Below are positions 36,296 to 46,008 of a stretch of 64,000 nt of DNA, piece after piece. Location of the stretch: assembly GCF_004799495.1 (NCBI RefSeq), contig NZ_SSMY01000004.1:1-64000 (forward strand), given 5' to 3'. The notes below the pieces were generated by a model. It was not told the origin of the DNA. It searched no databases and saw only the letters and a program-made list of their open reading frames with translations. The first letter of the stretch is position 1. Each line of letters begins with the position of its first letter. The DNA is from Sphingomonas sp. Its GTDB lineage: Bacteria > Pseudomonadota > Alphaproteobacteria > Sphingomonadales > Sphingomonadaceae. Made by a program: the position numbers and the translations under genes.

Positions 36296-36868
36296 CTATT
36301 TCGCCGCCACCAGATGCGCGTCAATCACCGCGTCGATCGTCGCGTCGTCGACGTGCAATTGGCCGTCGATGATCAGCATCGCGAGGCCGTGCGCGATCGA
36401 CCAGGCCTGGAGCGCGAACAGCCGCGGCGTCATCCCCGGCGGGGCGAGCTTCGCGGCGTTTTCCATCAGGAAGCGCATCGCGTCGTCGGGCACTTCGTCC
36501 AGCTCCATTACCTCACCGTGCGATCCGCTCGCGAAGATCAGCCGGAACAGCGCGGTGTGCCGCCGCGCGAAGCGGACGTAGGCCGCGCCCGTCGCGCTGA
36601 ACCCCGCGGTGCCGCCGCCCGCGGCGTCGAACGCCGCGTGCTGCGCCTTCCCCAGCATCGCCAGCCCCTCGCTCGCCAGCGCGCGTATCAGCGCGGCCTT
36701 GTCGGGAAAATGGCGATAGACCGCGGTCGCGCTGACTCCGACGTGGCGCGCGACTTCGCGCAGCGACAGATCGTCCGCGGTGCGCGTCGCGAGCAGCGTC
36801 ATCCCCGCCTCAACCAACGCCGCGCGCAGATCGCCGTGGTGGTAGGATCGGCTTACCGCTTCTTTCAT
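36296..36868 (-). CDS. TetR-family transcriptional regulator
   Basis: A 190-residue repressor-type protein. The N-terminal helix-turn-helix is in LSLREVARHVGVSATAVYRHFPDKAAL and the ligand-binding domain has a WHG-type C-terminal region (LFALQAWSIAHGLAML). It is divergent from the carotenoid-oxygenase gene over 60 bases that contain repeated ATGTTGACAC motifs, so it probably controls that gene and itself. ATG at 36868 lies inside the first repeat, compatible with autorepression. Confidence 0.87.
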   Translation of the reverse strand: MKEAVSRSYHHGDLRAALVEAGMTLLATRTADDLSLREVARHVGVSATAVYRHFPDKAALIRALASEGLAMLGKAQHAAFDAAGGGTAGFSATGAAYVRFARRHTALFRLIFASGSHGEVMELDEVPDDAMRFLMENAAKLAPPGMTPRLFALQAWSIAHGLAMLIIDGQLHVDDATIDAVIDAHLVAAK

Positions 36869-36908
36869 GTTGACACTGTTACCATAAATCGTATGTTGAC
36901 ACCATAAA
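36867..36908. promoter_or_regulatory. Divergent promoter with duplicated operator-like motif
   Basis: ATGTTGACAC occurs at 36867-36876 and again at 36893-36902, 26 bases apart; each copy is followed, at different spacing, by ACCATAAA. For the plus strand, TTGACA (36870) and TATGTT (36892) with a 16-base spacer form a sigma-70-like pair. The repeats are the natural candidate for TetR binding. Confidence 0.55.
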
Positions 36909-36928
36909 CATCGAGTCGGAGTCCAGTC

Positions 36929-38362
36929 ATGGCCAGTGTCATCGAAAATGCAATCCGCGGCACCGTCACCAAGGGAATCGGCGTGGTCGCCGAGTTCAAC
37001 CGCAAGCGCATGCCCAGCACCGACCATCCGTTCCTGACCGGCATCCACACACCGATGGGTCGTGAGTTGACGCTCGAGGATCTGCCTGTAACCGGCTCGA
37101 TTCCCGCCGAACTCGACGGGCGCTATCTGCGGATCGGCCCCAACCCGGCGCGGCCGGAGGCGAAAGGCTATCACTGGTTCACCGGCGACGGAATGGTCCA
37201 CGGCGTCGCGCTCAAGGACGGCCAGGCGTTGTGGTACCGCAACCGCTGGATCCGATCCAAGCGAGTCGAGGCCGAAACCGGCATGCCGCACGCCCCCGGC
37301 CCGCGCCATGGCGGGTTCGACACGGTCAACACCAACGTGCTGGGGATTGCCGGGCGGACCTGGGCGCTGGTCGAGGCGGGGTCGTACCCGGTCGAGCTCG
37401 GCGAGACGCTCGACGATCAGACCTACAACCCGTTCGACGACACGCTGATGGGCAGCTTCACCGCGCATCCGCACCTCGACCGCGCGACCGGCGAGCACCA
37501 CGCGATCTGCTACGAAGCGACCGTCCCCGACGAAATCCGCCACGTCGTGATCGCGCCCGACGGCAAGGTGACGCGCGAGGTCGCGATTCCGGTCAAGCAC
37601 GGCCCATCGATCCACGATTGCGCAATTACAAACCGTTATGCGCTTATCCTCGACCTCCCTGTCACCTTCTCGATGAAGGCGCTGATCGGCGGGCACAGCT
37701 TCCCGTACCGCTGGAATCCCGAACATCAGGCGCGCGTCGGGCTGCTCCCGCGCAACGGCGGGGCGGAAGACGTGATCTGGGTCGATTGTCCGCAAACGTA
37801 TATCTTCCACGTCGCCAACGCCTATGACGCCGACGACGGCAAGGTCGTGCTCGACGCGTGCGTGTACGACACGATGTTCGCGGAGTTGACCGGCGGCCCA
37901 ACCGGCAAGCCGCTCGGACTTGAGCGCTGGACGATCGATCCGGTCGCCAAGACGGTCGAGCGCCGCACGATCGACGCCACCCCGCAGGAATTCCCGCGCC
38001 CCGACGAGCGCTTCTTCGGACAGCCCTATCGCTACGCTTATACGATGGCGCTGCCGGCGAACGATTTCGCGATCAGCGAGACGCGGCTCTACAAGCACGA
38101 CCTCGACACCGGCGCGAAGCAGACACACGATTTCGGCTCGGGCCGCTATCCCGGCGAATTCGTCTTCGTCCCGCGCGCGGCGGACGCGCCGGAGGGCGAC
38201 GGCTGGCTGGTCGGGCTGGTGATCGACCTCGCCAACGAGACCACCGACCTCGTGATCGTCGACGCGATGGATTTCGAAGCCGCGCCGGTCGCGAGCATCC
38301 GCATCCCGCACCGCGTGCCGCCGGGGTTCCACGGTAATTGGGTGCCTACCAGCGGAAATTGA
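36929..38362 (+). CDS. Carotenoid/lignostilbene oxygenase family (RPE65-like)
   Basis: A 477-residue nonhaem-iron dioxygenase that cleaves alkene bonds of carotenoids or stilbenes. The four iron-ligand histidines are visible in [11 protein letters not shown] (about 180), [12 protein letters not shown] (about 231), [10 protein letters not shown] and [11 protein letters not shown] at the end. [10 protein letters not shown] and [10 protein letters not shown] are typical N-terminal stretches. GGAG seven bases before the ATG supports the start. The divergent TetR gene is its likely regulator. Substrate undetermined. Confidence 0.88.
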   Translation: MASVIENAIRGTVTKGIGVVAEFNRKRMPSTDHPFLTGIHTPMGRELTLEDLPVTGSIPAELDGRYLRIGPNPARPEAKGYHWFTGDGMVHGVALKDGQALWYRNRWIRSKRVEAETGMPHAPGPRHGGFDTVNTNVLGIAGRTWALVEAGSYPVELGETLDDQTYNPFDDTLMGSFTAHPHLDRATGEHHAICYEATVPDEIRHVVIAPDGKVTREVAIPVKHGPSIHDCAITNRYALILDLPVTFSMKALIGGHSFPYRWNPEHQARVGLLPRNGGAEDVIWVDCPQTYIFHVANAYDADDGKVVLDACVYDTMFAELTGGPTGKPLGLERWTIDPVAKTVERRTIDATPQEFPRPDERFFGQPYRYAYTMALPANDFAISETRLYKHDLDTGAKQTHDFGSGRYPGEFVFVPRAADAPEGDGWLVGLVIDLANETTDLVIVDAMDFEAAPVASIRIPHRVPPGFHGNWVPTSGN

Positions 38363-38999
38363 GCCCTAGTGTTGCGGCGCTGACGGTGTCGGCGCCGCGT
38401 GTCGATTGGCGCAGATAGCCGGCATCGAGCCGCAGGGCTTTGGCGAGCGGCACCTGCACGCCGAGCGACGCGCGTGCGGTCGTATCCGTCGCGTTGCCCC
38501 GCGCCGGTGCCGAGATTGACGAACCCCTCCGCCGCCGCGACCAATGCGGGACCATCCTGCCTGAGCGGCAGCGTGAGCTTGAGCTGCGGCCGCACGCGCC
38601 ACCCCGTTCCCGGCCACGCCTCGACCCAGCGTTCCTCCACGCGCAACCTTCCGCCGATCCGCACCGGTCCGATCCGCGCGATGTCCTCGAACGCCACCTC
38701 CTGCCGCGCGCGTTGCTCGATCGAGGTGACGTTGTTGGCGTAGGCCGTCTTGTGGACATACCCCGCCCACAGCGTGACGTGATCGTTGATGCGATATCCG
38801 ACCGCGCCGCTGATCACCCATTCGTATAGCCCGCCACCATCGAACCGTCCGATGCTGTCGATCGACCCGCGTATCTTCCCCGATATCGGCCCGCTCGCCC
38901 CGACGCTCGTCCACACCCGCCGTCATCGACCTGCGCCACACCCGGCAGCAACAACGCCGCGAGAGCGACCGGCACGGCGCGCAAGTTCATCGCGCCCAT
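38346..38999 (-). pseudogene. Outer-membrane DUF2490-like gene with two compensating frameshifts
   Basis: The start (ATG 38999, AAGGAAAG eight bases upstream) encodes a signal peptide, [20 protein letters not shown]. The barrel body ([49 protein letters not shown]) is read in a different frame. The last strands (ASLGVQVPLAKALRLDAGYLRQ, ending in FRW) return to the first frame. The shifts fall near 38930 (one base missing) and 38485 (one base extra). The net frame is conserved, so this is either a decayed gene or two sequence errors. Confidence 0.7.
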
Positions 39000-39081
39000 G
39001 TGCCAAACTTTCCTTCATTGCGCACGCCGTCCCTTTCCCGCATGGGAATTGCTTCCATTTCACCCAAGCGAAGCAACGATC

Positions 39082-40452
39082 ATGGCCGCCCAATGGGCTC
39101 CCGACAGCTGGACCAACGCCGAAGCGCGCCAGCTCCCGACCTATCCCGACGCCGCCGCGCTCGCCGCCGCGACCAAGCAGCTCGCCTCTTATCCCCCGCT
39201 GGTGTTCGCCGGCGAAGCGCGCAACCTGACCGCCGACCTCGCGCGCGTGGCGAACGGCGAAGCTTTCCTGCTCCAGGGCGGCGACTGCGCTGAAAGCTTC
39301 GCCGAATTCCACCCCAACAACATCCGCGACACGTTCCGCGTCATCCTCCAGATGGCGGTCGTGCTGACCTATGCGTCGAAGCTGCCGGTGGTGAAGGTCG
39401 GCCGCATGGCAGGCCAGTTCGCCAAGCCACGCAGCGCCGATACCGAAGTGCAGGACGGGGTCGAACTGCCCAGCTACCGCGGCGACAACGTCAACGACAT
39501 CGCCTTCACCGCCGAAGGCCGTGCGCCCGATCCGCAGCGCATGGTGCAGGGCTACAGCCAGTCCGCCGCGACGCTCAACCTGCTCCGCGCGTTCGCGCAA
39601 GGGGGGTACGCCAACCTCCACCAGGTCCATCGCTGGACGCACGATTTCCTCGGGCACAGTCCCTGGGCGAAGAAGTATGAGGAAACCGCCGACCGGATCG
39701 GCGAGGCGCTGGCCTTCATGGAAGCGTGCGGGATCAGTCCCGACACCGTGCCGCAGCTGTCGCAGACGACGTTCTATACCAGTCATGAGGCGCTGCTGCT
39801 CCCGTACGAGCAAGCGCTGACCCGGCAGGACAGCCTGACCGGCGACTGGTACGACACCTCCGCGCACATGCTGTGGATCGGCGACCGCACGCGCTTCGAC
39901 GGCTCGGCGCACGTCGAGTTCCTGCGCGGCATCGGCAATCCGATCGGGGTCAAGTGCGGCCCCAGCCTCGAGCCCGACCTGCTGCTCCGCTTGCTCGACA
40001 CGCTCAACCCGGGGCGCACGCCAGGACGGATGACGCTGATCACGCGTTATGGGCACGACAAGATCGAGGCGGCGCTCCCCAAACTGGTCCGCGCGGCGAA
40101 GCGCGAGGGGCATCCGGTAGTGTGGAGCTGCGACCCGATGCACGGCAACACCGTGGCGGTCGCAGGGTACAAAACGCGGCCATTCGACCGTATCCTCACC
40201 GAAGTGCGCGGCTTCTTCGCCGTGCACCGCGCCGAAGGCACGTTCGCGGGCGGCATCCACGCCGAGATGACCGGGCAGAACGTAACGGAGTGTACGGGCG
40301 GCGCGGTCGACGTGACCGAACAGTCGCTCGCCGACCGCTACCACACGCATTGCGACCCGCGACTCAACGCCGGACAGTCGCTGGAACTCGCGTTCCTGTT
40401 GGCCGAGATGCTCAACGACGAACTCAACGAACGGCGCAAGGACGCCGCCTAG
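39082..40452 (+). CDS. aroG: Class II (plant-type) DAHP synthase
   Basis: A 456-residue 3-deoxy-D-arabino-heptulosonate-7-phosphate synthase, first step of the shikimate pathway. [15 protein letters not shown] (metal-binding cysteine), [44 protein letters not shown] and [18 protein letters not shown] are class II signatures. ATG 39082 starts [10 protein letters not shown], the normal N-terminus of this class. It is divergent from the frameshifted outer-membrane gene. Confidence 0.94.
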   Translation: MAAQWAPDSWTNAEARQLPTYPDAAALAAATKQLASYPPLVFAGEARNLTADLARVANGEAFLLQGGDCAESFAEFHPNNIRDTFRVILQMAVVLTYASKLPVVKVGRMAGQFAKPRSADTEVQDGVELPSYRGDNVNDIAFTAEGRAPDPQRMVQGYSQSAATLNLLRAFAQGGYANLHQVHRWTHDFLGHSPWAKKYEETADRIGEALAFMEACGISPDTVPQLSQTTFYTSHEALLLPYEQALTRQDSLTGDWYDTSAHMLWIGDRTRFDGSAHVEFLRGIGNPIGVKCGPSLEPDLLLRLLDTLNPGRTPGRMTLITRYGHDKIEAALPKLVRAAKREGHPVVWSCDPMHGNTVAVAGYKTRPFDRILTEVRGFFAVHRAEGTFAGGIHAEMTGQNVTECTGGAVDVTEQSLADRYHTHCDPRLNAGQSLELAFLLAEMLNDELNERRKDAA

Positions 40453-40659
40453 CTCTCCGTCAACGCGCCCTTGCATGACGCTTTTGTACGACAGATTGTC
40501 TGCCAGATTCATTCTAGGCAGGCCGAATACTTTACGCTACGTCAGGCATGAATTCTTTAGGGAATTCCAATCCCGATAAACGGGTCGCCAGTTTTGGACC
40601 ATCGTTTCGTCGCTGCCAGGGGGCATCGGGCGAAGCGAGTCATAACCTGGGAGGACCTG

Positions 40660-42201
40660 ATGCGGATCGTTACCTTACTTGCCGGCGGCGCGTGCTTGAT
40701 GGCGCTGTCTTTCTCGCTCGCGGCGACGCCCGCGCGAGCGGACGCAACCCCCGAATGCAACGCCAATGCCGGCGTCGCGACCGCGCTGGAATGCGGCGTG
40801 AACAGCACGGCGACGGGGTCTTATTCGAGCGCGGTCGGAACGAACACCAACGCCACCGGCGATTACGGCAGCGCGATCGGCAGCTTCTCCACCGCGTCGG
40901 GTCTCGTCGCCACCGCAGTCGGATCGAACGCGCAGTCGAGCGGCGACTTCTCCAGTTCGGTCGGCACCAACTCGGTCGCGAGCGGCTATGCCGCGCAAGC
41001 GTTCGGCGTGCAGGCGCAGGCCACCGGCGATTATTCGGTGGCGAACGGATTCGCCGCCTATGCCAGCGGCACCAATTCATTGGCGTCTGGCGCCTCGGCC
41101 TATGCGGCGTCCACTCAATCGACCGCCGTCGGATCGACCGCGCAAGCAACCGCGGCGGGGGCTACTTCGCTCGGCTATAACGCGCGAGCCACGGGCGGCG
41201 GTGCGCTGGCGAGCGGCTTCAACAGTACAGCATCGGGCGGCAACGCCACCGCGGTCGGGACGAGTTCGAAGGCCGGCGGCCTGTTGAGCGTCGCCGTCGG
41301 CGGTAGTTCAAACGCCGCGGGCACCGCGGGGATCGCGATCGGTCAGAATGCCAACGCATCGCAGGACTTCGCGATGGCGGTGGGATCGCTCGCGCAGGCG
41401 ACCGGGTTCGCATCGACCGCGCTGGGCGTGCAGAGCAATGCTTCGGGGACGGGCTCGATCGCGGCCGGGTTCAATGCGAGCGCAGCCGGTAATAATTCGA
41501 TCGCGATCGGCAGCGGCGCGAATGCGGCGCAAAACAATTCGGTCGCGATCGGCATGAATGCCACAACCACGCGTGCCAACCAGGTCGTGATCGGCGGCAC
41601 CGGCCAATCGGTGACCCTCGGCGACTTGACCGCGAGCACGGCGGCACAGACCGGGACGCTCTCGCTCGTCACCGCCGATGCCAGCGGTACGCTGGGTCGC
41701 GGCGTCGCGGTGTCGTCACTTGCCACCGCCGCCTCGGTGACCGCGGTTCAAACGCAAGTCACGGCCAACACCGCGTCGATCAATACGCTCAACACGCAGG
41801 TCGCTGGCAACACCGCGTCGATCAATACGCTCAACACGCAGGTCGCGGGCAACACGGCGTCGATCAACACCATCAATGGCCAGATCGGGACGATCAACGG
41901 CCAGATCGGCACGTTGAACGGGCAAGTGTCCTCGCTGTTCACACAAACCCAGGGACTGCGGCGCGACTTGAACCGCACCAACGAAGGCGTGGCGATGGCG
42001 CTGGCGATGGACTCGCCGTCGGTGCCCGAAGGCTCCAACTTCGCGGTGTCCGGGGGTGTCGGTTACTTCAACAACCGCGCCGCCGGCACGATCGCGATGA
42101 GCGCGCGCGTCGGACCCAAAGCTTATATTTCGGCCGGGGTCGGCACTGGCTTCACCTCGGGTGAGGTCGGCGCGCGCGGCGGCTTCGCGGTGGCCTTTTG
42201 A
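40660..42201 (+). CDS. YadA-type trimeric autotransporter adhesin
   Basis: A 513-residue surface protein. The signal peptide (LLAGGACLMALSFSLAATPARA) is followed by about 300 residues of left-handed-helix head repeats (AxGxxSxAxG, AxAxGxxA) and a neck near VIGGTGQSVTLGD. Next comes a short coiled-coil stalk with 14-residue repeats (NTASINTLNTQVAG), then a YadA anchor (LRRDLNRTNEGVAMALAM to the terminal Phe). GGGAGG five bases before the ATG supports the start. It forms a trimeric outer-membrane adhesin. The stop overlaps the next gene. Confidence 0.9.
   Translation: MRIVTLLAGGACLMALSFSLAATPARADATPECNANAGVATALECGVNSTATGSYSSAVGTNTNATGDYGSAIGSFSTASGLVATAVGSNAQSSGDFSSSVGTNSVASGYAAQAFGVQAQATGDYSVANGFAAYASGTNSLASGASAYAASTQSTAVGSTAQATAAGATSLGYNARATGGGALASGFNSTASGGNATAVGTSSKAGGLLSVAVGGSSNAAGTAGIAIGQNANASQDFAMAVGSLAQATGFASTALGVQSNASGTGSIAAGFNASAAGNNSIAIGSGANAAQNNSVAIGMNATTTRANQVVIGGTGQSVTLGDLTASTAAQTGTLSLVTADASGTLGRGVAVSSLATAASVTAVQTQVTANTASINTLNTQVAGNTASINTLNTQVAGNTASINTINGQIGTINGQIGTLNGQVSSLFTQTQGLRRDLNRTNEGVAMALAMDSPSVPEGSNFAVSGGVGYFNNRAAGTIAMSARVGPKAYISAGVGTGFTSGEVGARGGFAVAF
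41767..41875 (+). repeat. 42-bp tandem repeat in the adhesin stalk
   Basis: Two nearly identical 42-base units (41767-41808, 41809-41850) and a third partial, diverged copy encode NTASINTLNTQVAG repeats of the coiled-coil stalk. The copies differ by one base, suggesting recent duplication and a possible site of length variation in steps of 14 residues. Confidence 0.8.
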
Positions 42202-42755
42202 CCCGGGCACCCGCGTGGCGCTGGATTGTCGGGGGAGTGACTGCGCTGATGCCGGTAACGGCATCGGCGCAGTCCGCCCCGGCGCCTGCGCCCGAGACGG
42301 CGCCGCCGGTCGCCTATAGCGCCCCGGTCTCGACTCAGCCGCTGCCCGACGAACTGCAACGCGCGCGGCTGATCTGGACGACGATGGTCGCGATCCAGCA
42401 GGCCAACGAATCGGGCAATTATTCGGTGCTGCGCGACATCTCGTCGCCCGCGTTCCAGATGGTCAACGACCCGAGCAAGCTGGGGCAGATCTTCAACGGG
42501 ATCCGCGCGACCAATATCGACCTGTCGAACACGTTGCTGCTCGCGCCGACCTACACCCGGGCGCCGGGGATCGACAATCAGGGGATGATGCACCTGGAGG
42601 GCGGGTTCGGGCTTCGGCCGACTGCGGTGCTGTTCAGCCTGACGTTTCAGTGGGTGAGCAACCGTTGGAAACTGTTCGGCGTATCGGTCGGCGCACGCAG
42701 CATTCCATCGGGGGTGAGCCCGACGCCGGCGGCGCAACCTCCGGGCCGGAAATGA
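42198..42755 (+). CDS. Small secreted protein coupled to the adhesin, unknown function
   Basis: A 185-residue protein beginning at TTG that overlaps the adhesin stop (TTGA). A signal peptide (WIVGGVTALMPVTASAQ) and Pro/Ala linker precede a domain with SGNYSVLRDISSPAFQMVND and FQWVSNRWKLFGVSVGA, reminiscent of NTF2-like or DUF4864-type accessory domains. Translational coupling suggests a periplasmic role with the adhesin, for example in assembly. This is inference only. Confidence 0.65.
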   Translation: MTRAPAWRWIVGGVTALMPVTASAQSAPAPAPETAPPVAYSAPVSTQPLPDELQRARLIWTTMVAIQQANESGNYSVLRDISSPAFQMVNDPSKLGQIFNGIRATNIDLSNTLLLAPTYTRAPGIDNQGMMHLEGGFGLRPTAVLFSLTFQWVSNRWKLFGVSVGARSIPSGVSPTPAAQPPGRK

Positions 42756-42790
42756 CGACGCTTCACGATCCATCGTAACAGGGGGCCGCG

Positions 42791-43354
42791 ATGATCGGTT
42801 TGTTGGCGATGGCGGCGGCGAGCGGACCGAGCTTCGATTGCGCGCGGGCGCGGACGAAGATCGAGCGCGCGATCTGCGCGGACGCCGAGCTCGCGCTGCT
42901 CGACCGCGAGGAAGCGCGGCTCTACCGGCTCGCGCTCGCCGGCCCGGCGCAGGATCGCAACGGCCTGATCGCCCGGCAACGCCAGTTCCTGCGCGATCGC
43001 GACCAATGCGTGGAGGAAGAGACGACCGACACCGTGCCGCAGTGCGTGCGCGACGCGTATCTGGGCGACATTGCGGACTTGCGCCGGTTGGCCGGGTTCG
43101 GCGGGGACGCCGGCGGGATTTCTTCGGGGCCGATCCAGTTTACGTGCGACGGCGGCTTTCCCGACGCCTTCGTCACGACGTTCAAGTTAACGCCTGCGCA
43201 GGCCTATATCTCGATGCCGTCGACCCATGAAGGCCAGCCGTTGGTCGCGACGCCCGGGTCGGCGCGGCTGACCGGGCGGTACGACACCGGCATGACGTAT
43301 GACGGTGGCGACCGACTCCAGATCGATGCGCGGATTTGCGTCGCGAAGAGATGA
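42791..43354 (+). CDS. LprI-like (DUF1311-type) secreted protein
   Basis: A 187-residue protein. A short leader is followed by an LprI/DUF1311-type helical region with paired cysteines (SFDCARARTKIERAICADAELALLDREEARLYR, abbreviated here across two helices) and QCVEEETTDTVPQCVRDAYLGD. The C-terminal half has a separate beta-rich part (IQFTCDGGFPDAFV to RICVAKR) resembling MliC-type lysozyme-inhibitor folds. It is probably periplasmic; lysozyme inhibition is a family guess. Confidence 0.65.
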   Translation: MIGLLAMAAASGPSFDCARARTKIERAICADAELALLDREEARLYRLALAGPAQDRNGLIARQRQFLRDRDQCVEEETTDTVPQCVRDAYLGDIADLRRLAGFGGDAGGISSGPIQFTCDGGFPDAFVTTFKLTPAQAYISMPSTHEGQPLVATPGSARLTGRYDTGMTYDGGDRLQIDARICVAKR

Positions 43355-43393
43355 TCCGGCGCGGCGGACGATGCCCGCCGCGCCGGGAATCGG

Positions 43394-43540
43394 CTAGACG
43401 ACGCGGCGGCCCTGGATCAGCTGAACCACGACCACGATCAGCGCAATCACCAGCAACAGGTGAATCAGCCCGCCGCCGACATGTACGGCAAAGCCCAGCG
43501 CCCACAGCACGAGGAGGATGACGACGATCGTCCAAAGCAT
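43394..43540 (-). CDS. 48-residue membrane protein (lmo0937-like)
   Basis: A short reading frame with AGGAAGG upstream of ATG 43540. The product starts MLWTIVVILLVLWALGF, has a central HVGGGLIHLLLVIALIV segment and ends in QLIQGRRVV: two short hydrophobic helices joined by a glycine turn. It matches the pattern of the lmo0937 family of tiny membrane proteins, which are often stress-associated. Function unknown. Confidence 0.7.
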   Translation of the reverse strand: MLWTIVVILLVLWALGFAVHVGGGLIHLLLVIALIVVVVQLIQGRRVV

Positions 43541-43656
43541 GACATTTCCTTCCTGTTTCTTGCGCGGCCCGCCACCGGTCGCCCGACGTTACGCCACAGG
43601 AACGGAAAGACGCGCCAGCCCGGCTAGGGTTCCGCGCTTCGTCTCGCGCGCGGCGC

Positions 43657-46008
43657 TTACGCCGCGGCGGCGCGGCGTGGCGTGCTCTCGGCGAGCAGCT
43701 CGCGCACCGCGGCGGCGTCGATCGGGCGGCTGAACAGATATCCTTGGACCGACGAGCAGCCGTGCTTGCGCAATTCGGCGAGCTGATCGTTTTCCTCGAC
43801 CCCCTCGGCGGTGGTTTCCATGCCGAGTGCGCGTGCGAGGTCGGTGATCGCGCGGACGATCGCGACGGCGCCGGGGCGGGTGAGCAGATCCTGGATGAAC
43901 GAGCGGTCGATCTTGATTTTGTCGAACGGGAAAGACTGCAAATAGCTGAGCGACGAATAGCCCGTCCCGAAATCGTCGAGCGCGATGCGGACGCCCAGCG
44001 CGCGCAGGCCGTGGAGCAGCCGCGTCGTTTCCTCCAGCCCTTCGAGGAAGATCGATTCGGTGATCTCGAGCTCGAGCCGGCCGGGCGCGAGCCCGCTCGC
44101 GGCGAGCGCCTGCATCACCGTTTCGTTCAGTCCGGGCCGGCGGAACTGCACCGACGACACGTTGACCGCAATCCGGACATGGTCCGGCCAGGCTGCGGCT
44201 TGCGCGCAGGCCTCGCGCAACACCCAGGCGCCGATTTCGACGATCAGCCCGGTATCCTCGGCGACGGGAATGAAATCGAGCGGCGATACCATGCCGCGCG
44301 TCGGATGGTTCCAGCGGATCAGCGCTTCGAACGACCCGACGCGGTTGGCGTCGAGGTCGAACAATGGCTGGAAATGCAGCTCGAACTGACCTTCGTGGAG
44401 CGCAGTGCGCAAGTCGCTCTCGATCCGGCGGCGCTCCTGCGCGCGGCTGTTGAGCGCTTCCTCGAAGAAGCAGAACATGCCCCGGCCAAGCTCCTTGGCG
44501 CGGTATAACGCGAGGTCGGCGTGTTTGAGCAACGACCGCGCGTCCATGCCGTCGGCGGGCGAGATCGCGATGCCGATGCTCGCGGTTTGGGTCACGTCGT
44601 GCCCGTCGATCCGCATATGCTCCGCCGCGGCCTCGCCGGCGCGCTTGGCGAGGCGCTCGAACGGCTCGCCGTCGGCTGCCTGGCGCGTGACGATGACGAA
44701 TTCGTCCCCGCCCAGCCGCGCCACGAAGCTTTGCGCGAGATCGCCGTCGATTCGCGCCGCGACGCGGCGTAGCACTTCGTCGCCGACCGGGTGGCCCAGC
44801 GTGTCGTTGACCGATTTGAAATCGTCGAGGTCGAGAATCATCACCGCGACGCGCTCGTCGTTGCGCTCGGCCAGCTTCAGCTCGTGCTCGACATGTTCGA
44901 GGAAATGCGCGCGGTTGGGTAGATCGGTTAGCGTGTCGTTGAACGCCAGGTGCGTGATCCGCCGCTCGCGCTCGGCGATGTCGGTCGCCATGCGGTTGAA
45001 GCTTTCGGCCAACCGCGCCAGTTCGTCATTACCCTCGACCGGCACGCGTGCCTCGTTGCCCGCCGCCAGCCGCGCCGCGGCGGCATCGAGCAAGGTGATC
45101 GGCCGCGTGATCGATCGCGCCATGCGGATCGTCGCGAACACCGTGCCGAGTAGCCCGAGCAGCCCGGCGAGCAGGATGGCGTATTGCAGCCGGTGGTAGC
45201 CCGCGAGCGCCTGGTCGAGCGGGTAGCGCAGCATCAGTACCGCTTGCGGCGACCCCGTCATTACCGGCAGCGGCTTGACCAGCGCGAGCGCGGTGCCGTT
45301 CGGCGTGGTCACGTCCGACACCAACCGATCCTTCGCCGCGCGGTCGATGAAGCCCGACAGCGCGCCCGCCTCGCGATCCGCCGGGTCGGCCCAGCGACCG
45401 TCGCCACGGCGCTGGAACACCGCAGCCTGGATCGGGATTGCCGACAGGCTTTGCAGACCCTGCATTTCCCTGGCGTCAAGGTTCGTCGCGAACACCACCC
45501 AGCCGGTCAGCTGCGGTGTCAGGATCGGGGCGGCGATGACGTGCCGCGCGCTGCCGCCCAGCTGGACGACGCCCGACATCTGCCCGCCGTCGAGCGCGTT
45601 CCACAATCCGGCGGCTTGCCCCGCGAGCCCGGGGTCGGCGAGCCCTGTCACGTTGCCGTCCACCCCGACGACGAACGCGATCGGCACGCCCATGCGCCGC
45701 TTGAGGTTGACGAGCGCCGAGACGATCGTCGCCTTGTCGCCGGTCGCAACCGCCGCGCGGAACCCGAAGTCGCGTGCGAGCAGGCCGGCGGCGCCGCCCA
45801 GTTCCGCCGCGCGCTGGCTCCACAACCGGTCGAACACGGTGCCGCTCGCGGCGAGCTCACGCTGCACCTGATCCGTGGCACTGCGCTGGGCGATCGCCAG
45901 CAACGTCGTCGACATGCCGAGCATCGCCGCCACGACCAGCGCCGCGTACAACACCGTCAGTCGCGTGCGGAGCCGGCGGAACCGGGGAAGGCGAAACGGC
46001 AGCGCCAT
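43657..46008 (-). CDS. Membrane GGDEF-EAL c-di-GMP signalling protein
   Basis: A 783-residue protein. Transmembrane helix 1 (LYAALVVAAMLGMSTTLLA), a periplasmic sensor of about 250 residues, transmembrane helix 2 (LQYAILLAGLLGLLGTVF), HAMP, GGDEF and EAL domains lie in order. The GGDEF motif is intact (LGGDEFVIV, about residue 430), as is EAL (SFEALIRWNHP, about 561, with DDFGTGYSSLSYL). It could both make and degrade c-di-GMP. ATG 46008 overlaps the stop of the upstream cupredoxin-like gene by one base, so the sensor is co-translated with a periplasmic protein. Confidence 0.9.
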   Translation of the reverse strand: MALPFRLPRFRRLRTRLTVLYAALVVAAMLGMSTTLLAIAQRSATDQVQRELAASGTVFDRLWSQRAAELGGAAGLLARDFGFRAAVATGDKATIVSALVNLKRRMGVPIAFVVGVDGNVTGLADPGLAGQAAGLWNALDGGQMSGVVQLGGSARHVIAAPILTPQLTGWVVFATNLDAREMQGLQSLSAIPIQAAVFQRRGDGRWADPADREAGALSGFIDRAAKDRLVSDVTTPNGTALALVKPLPVMTGSPQAVLMLRYPLDQALAGYHRLQYAILLAGLLGLLGTVFATIRMARSITRPITLLDAAAARLAAGNEARVPVEGNDELARLAESFNRMATDIAERERRITHLAFNDTLTDLPNRAHFLEHVEHELKLAERNDERVAVMILDLDDFKSVNDTLGHPVGDEVLRRVAARIDGDLAQSFVARLGGDEFVIVTRQAADGEPFERLAKRAGEAAAEHMRIDGHDVTQTASIGIAISPADGMDARSLLKHADLALYRAKELGRGMFCFFEEALNSRAQERRRIESDLRTALHEGQFELHFQPLFDLDANRVGSFEALIRWNHPTRGMVSPLDFIPVAEDTGLIVEIGAWVLREACAQAAAWPDHVRIAVNVSSVQFRRPGLNETVMQALAASGLAPGRLELEITESIFLEGLEETTRLLHGLRALGVRIALDDFGTGYSSLSYLQSFPFDKIKIDRSFIQDLLTRPGAVAIVRAITDLARALGMETTAEGVEENDQLAELRKHGCSSVQGYLFSRPIDAAAVRELLAESTPRRAAAA

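Noticed and set aside
41767..41875. CRISPR-like short repeats
   Set aside because: Repeats are adjacent without spacers, in frame, and encode the adhesin stalk.
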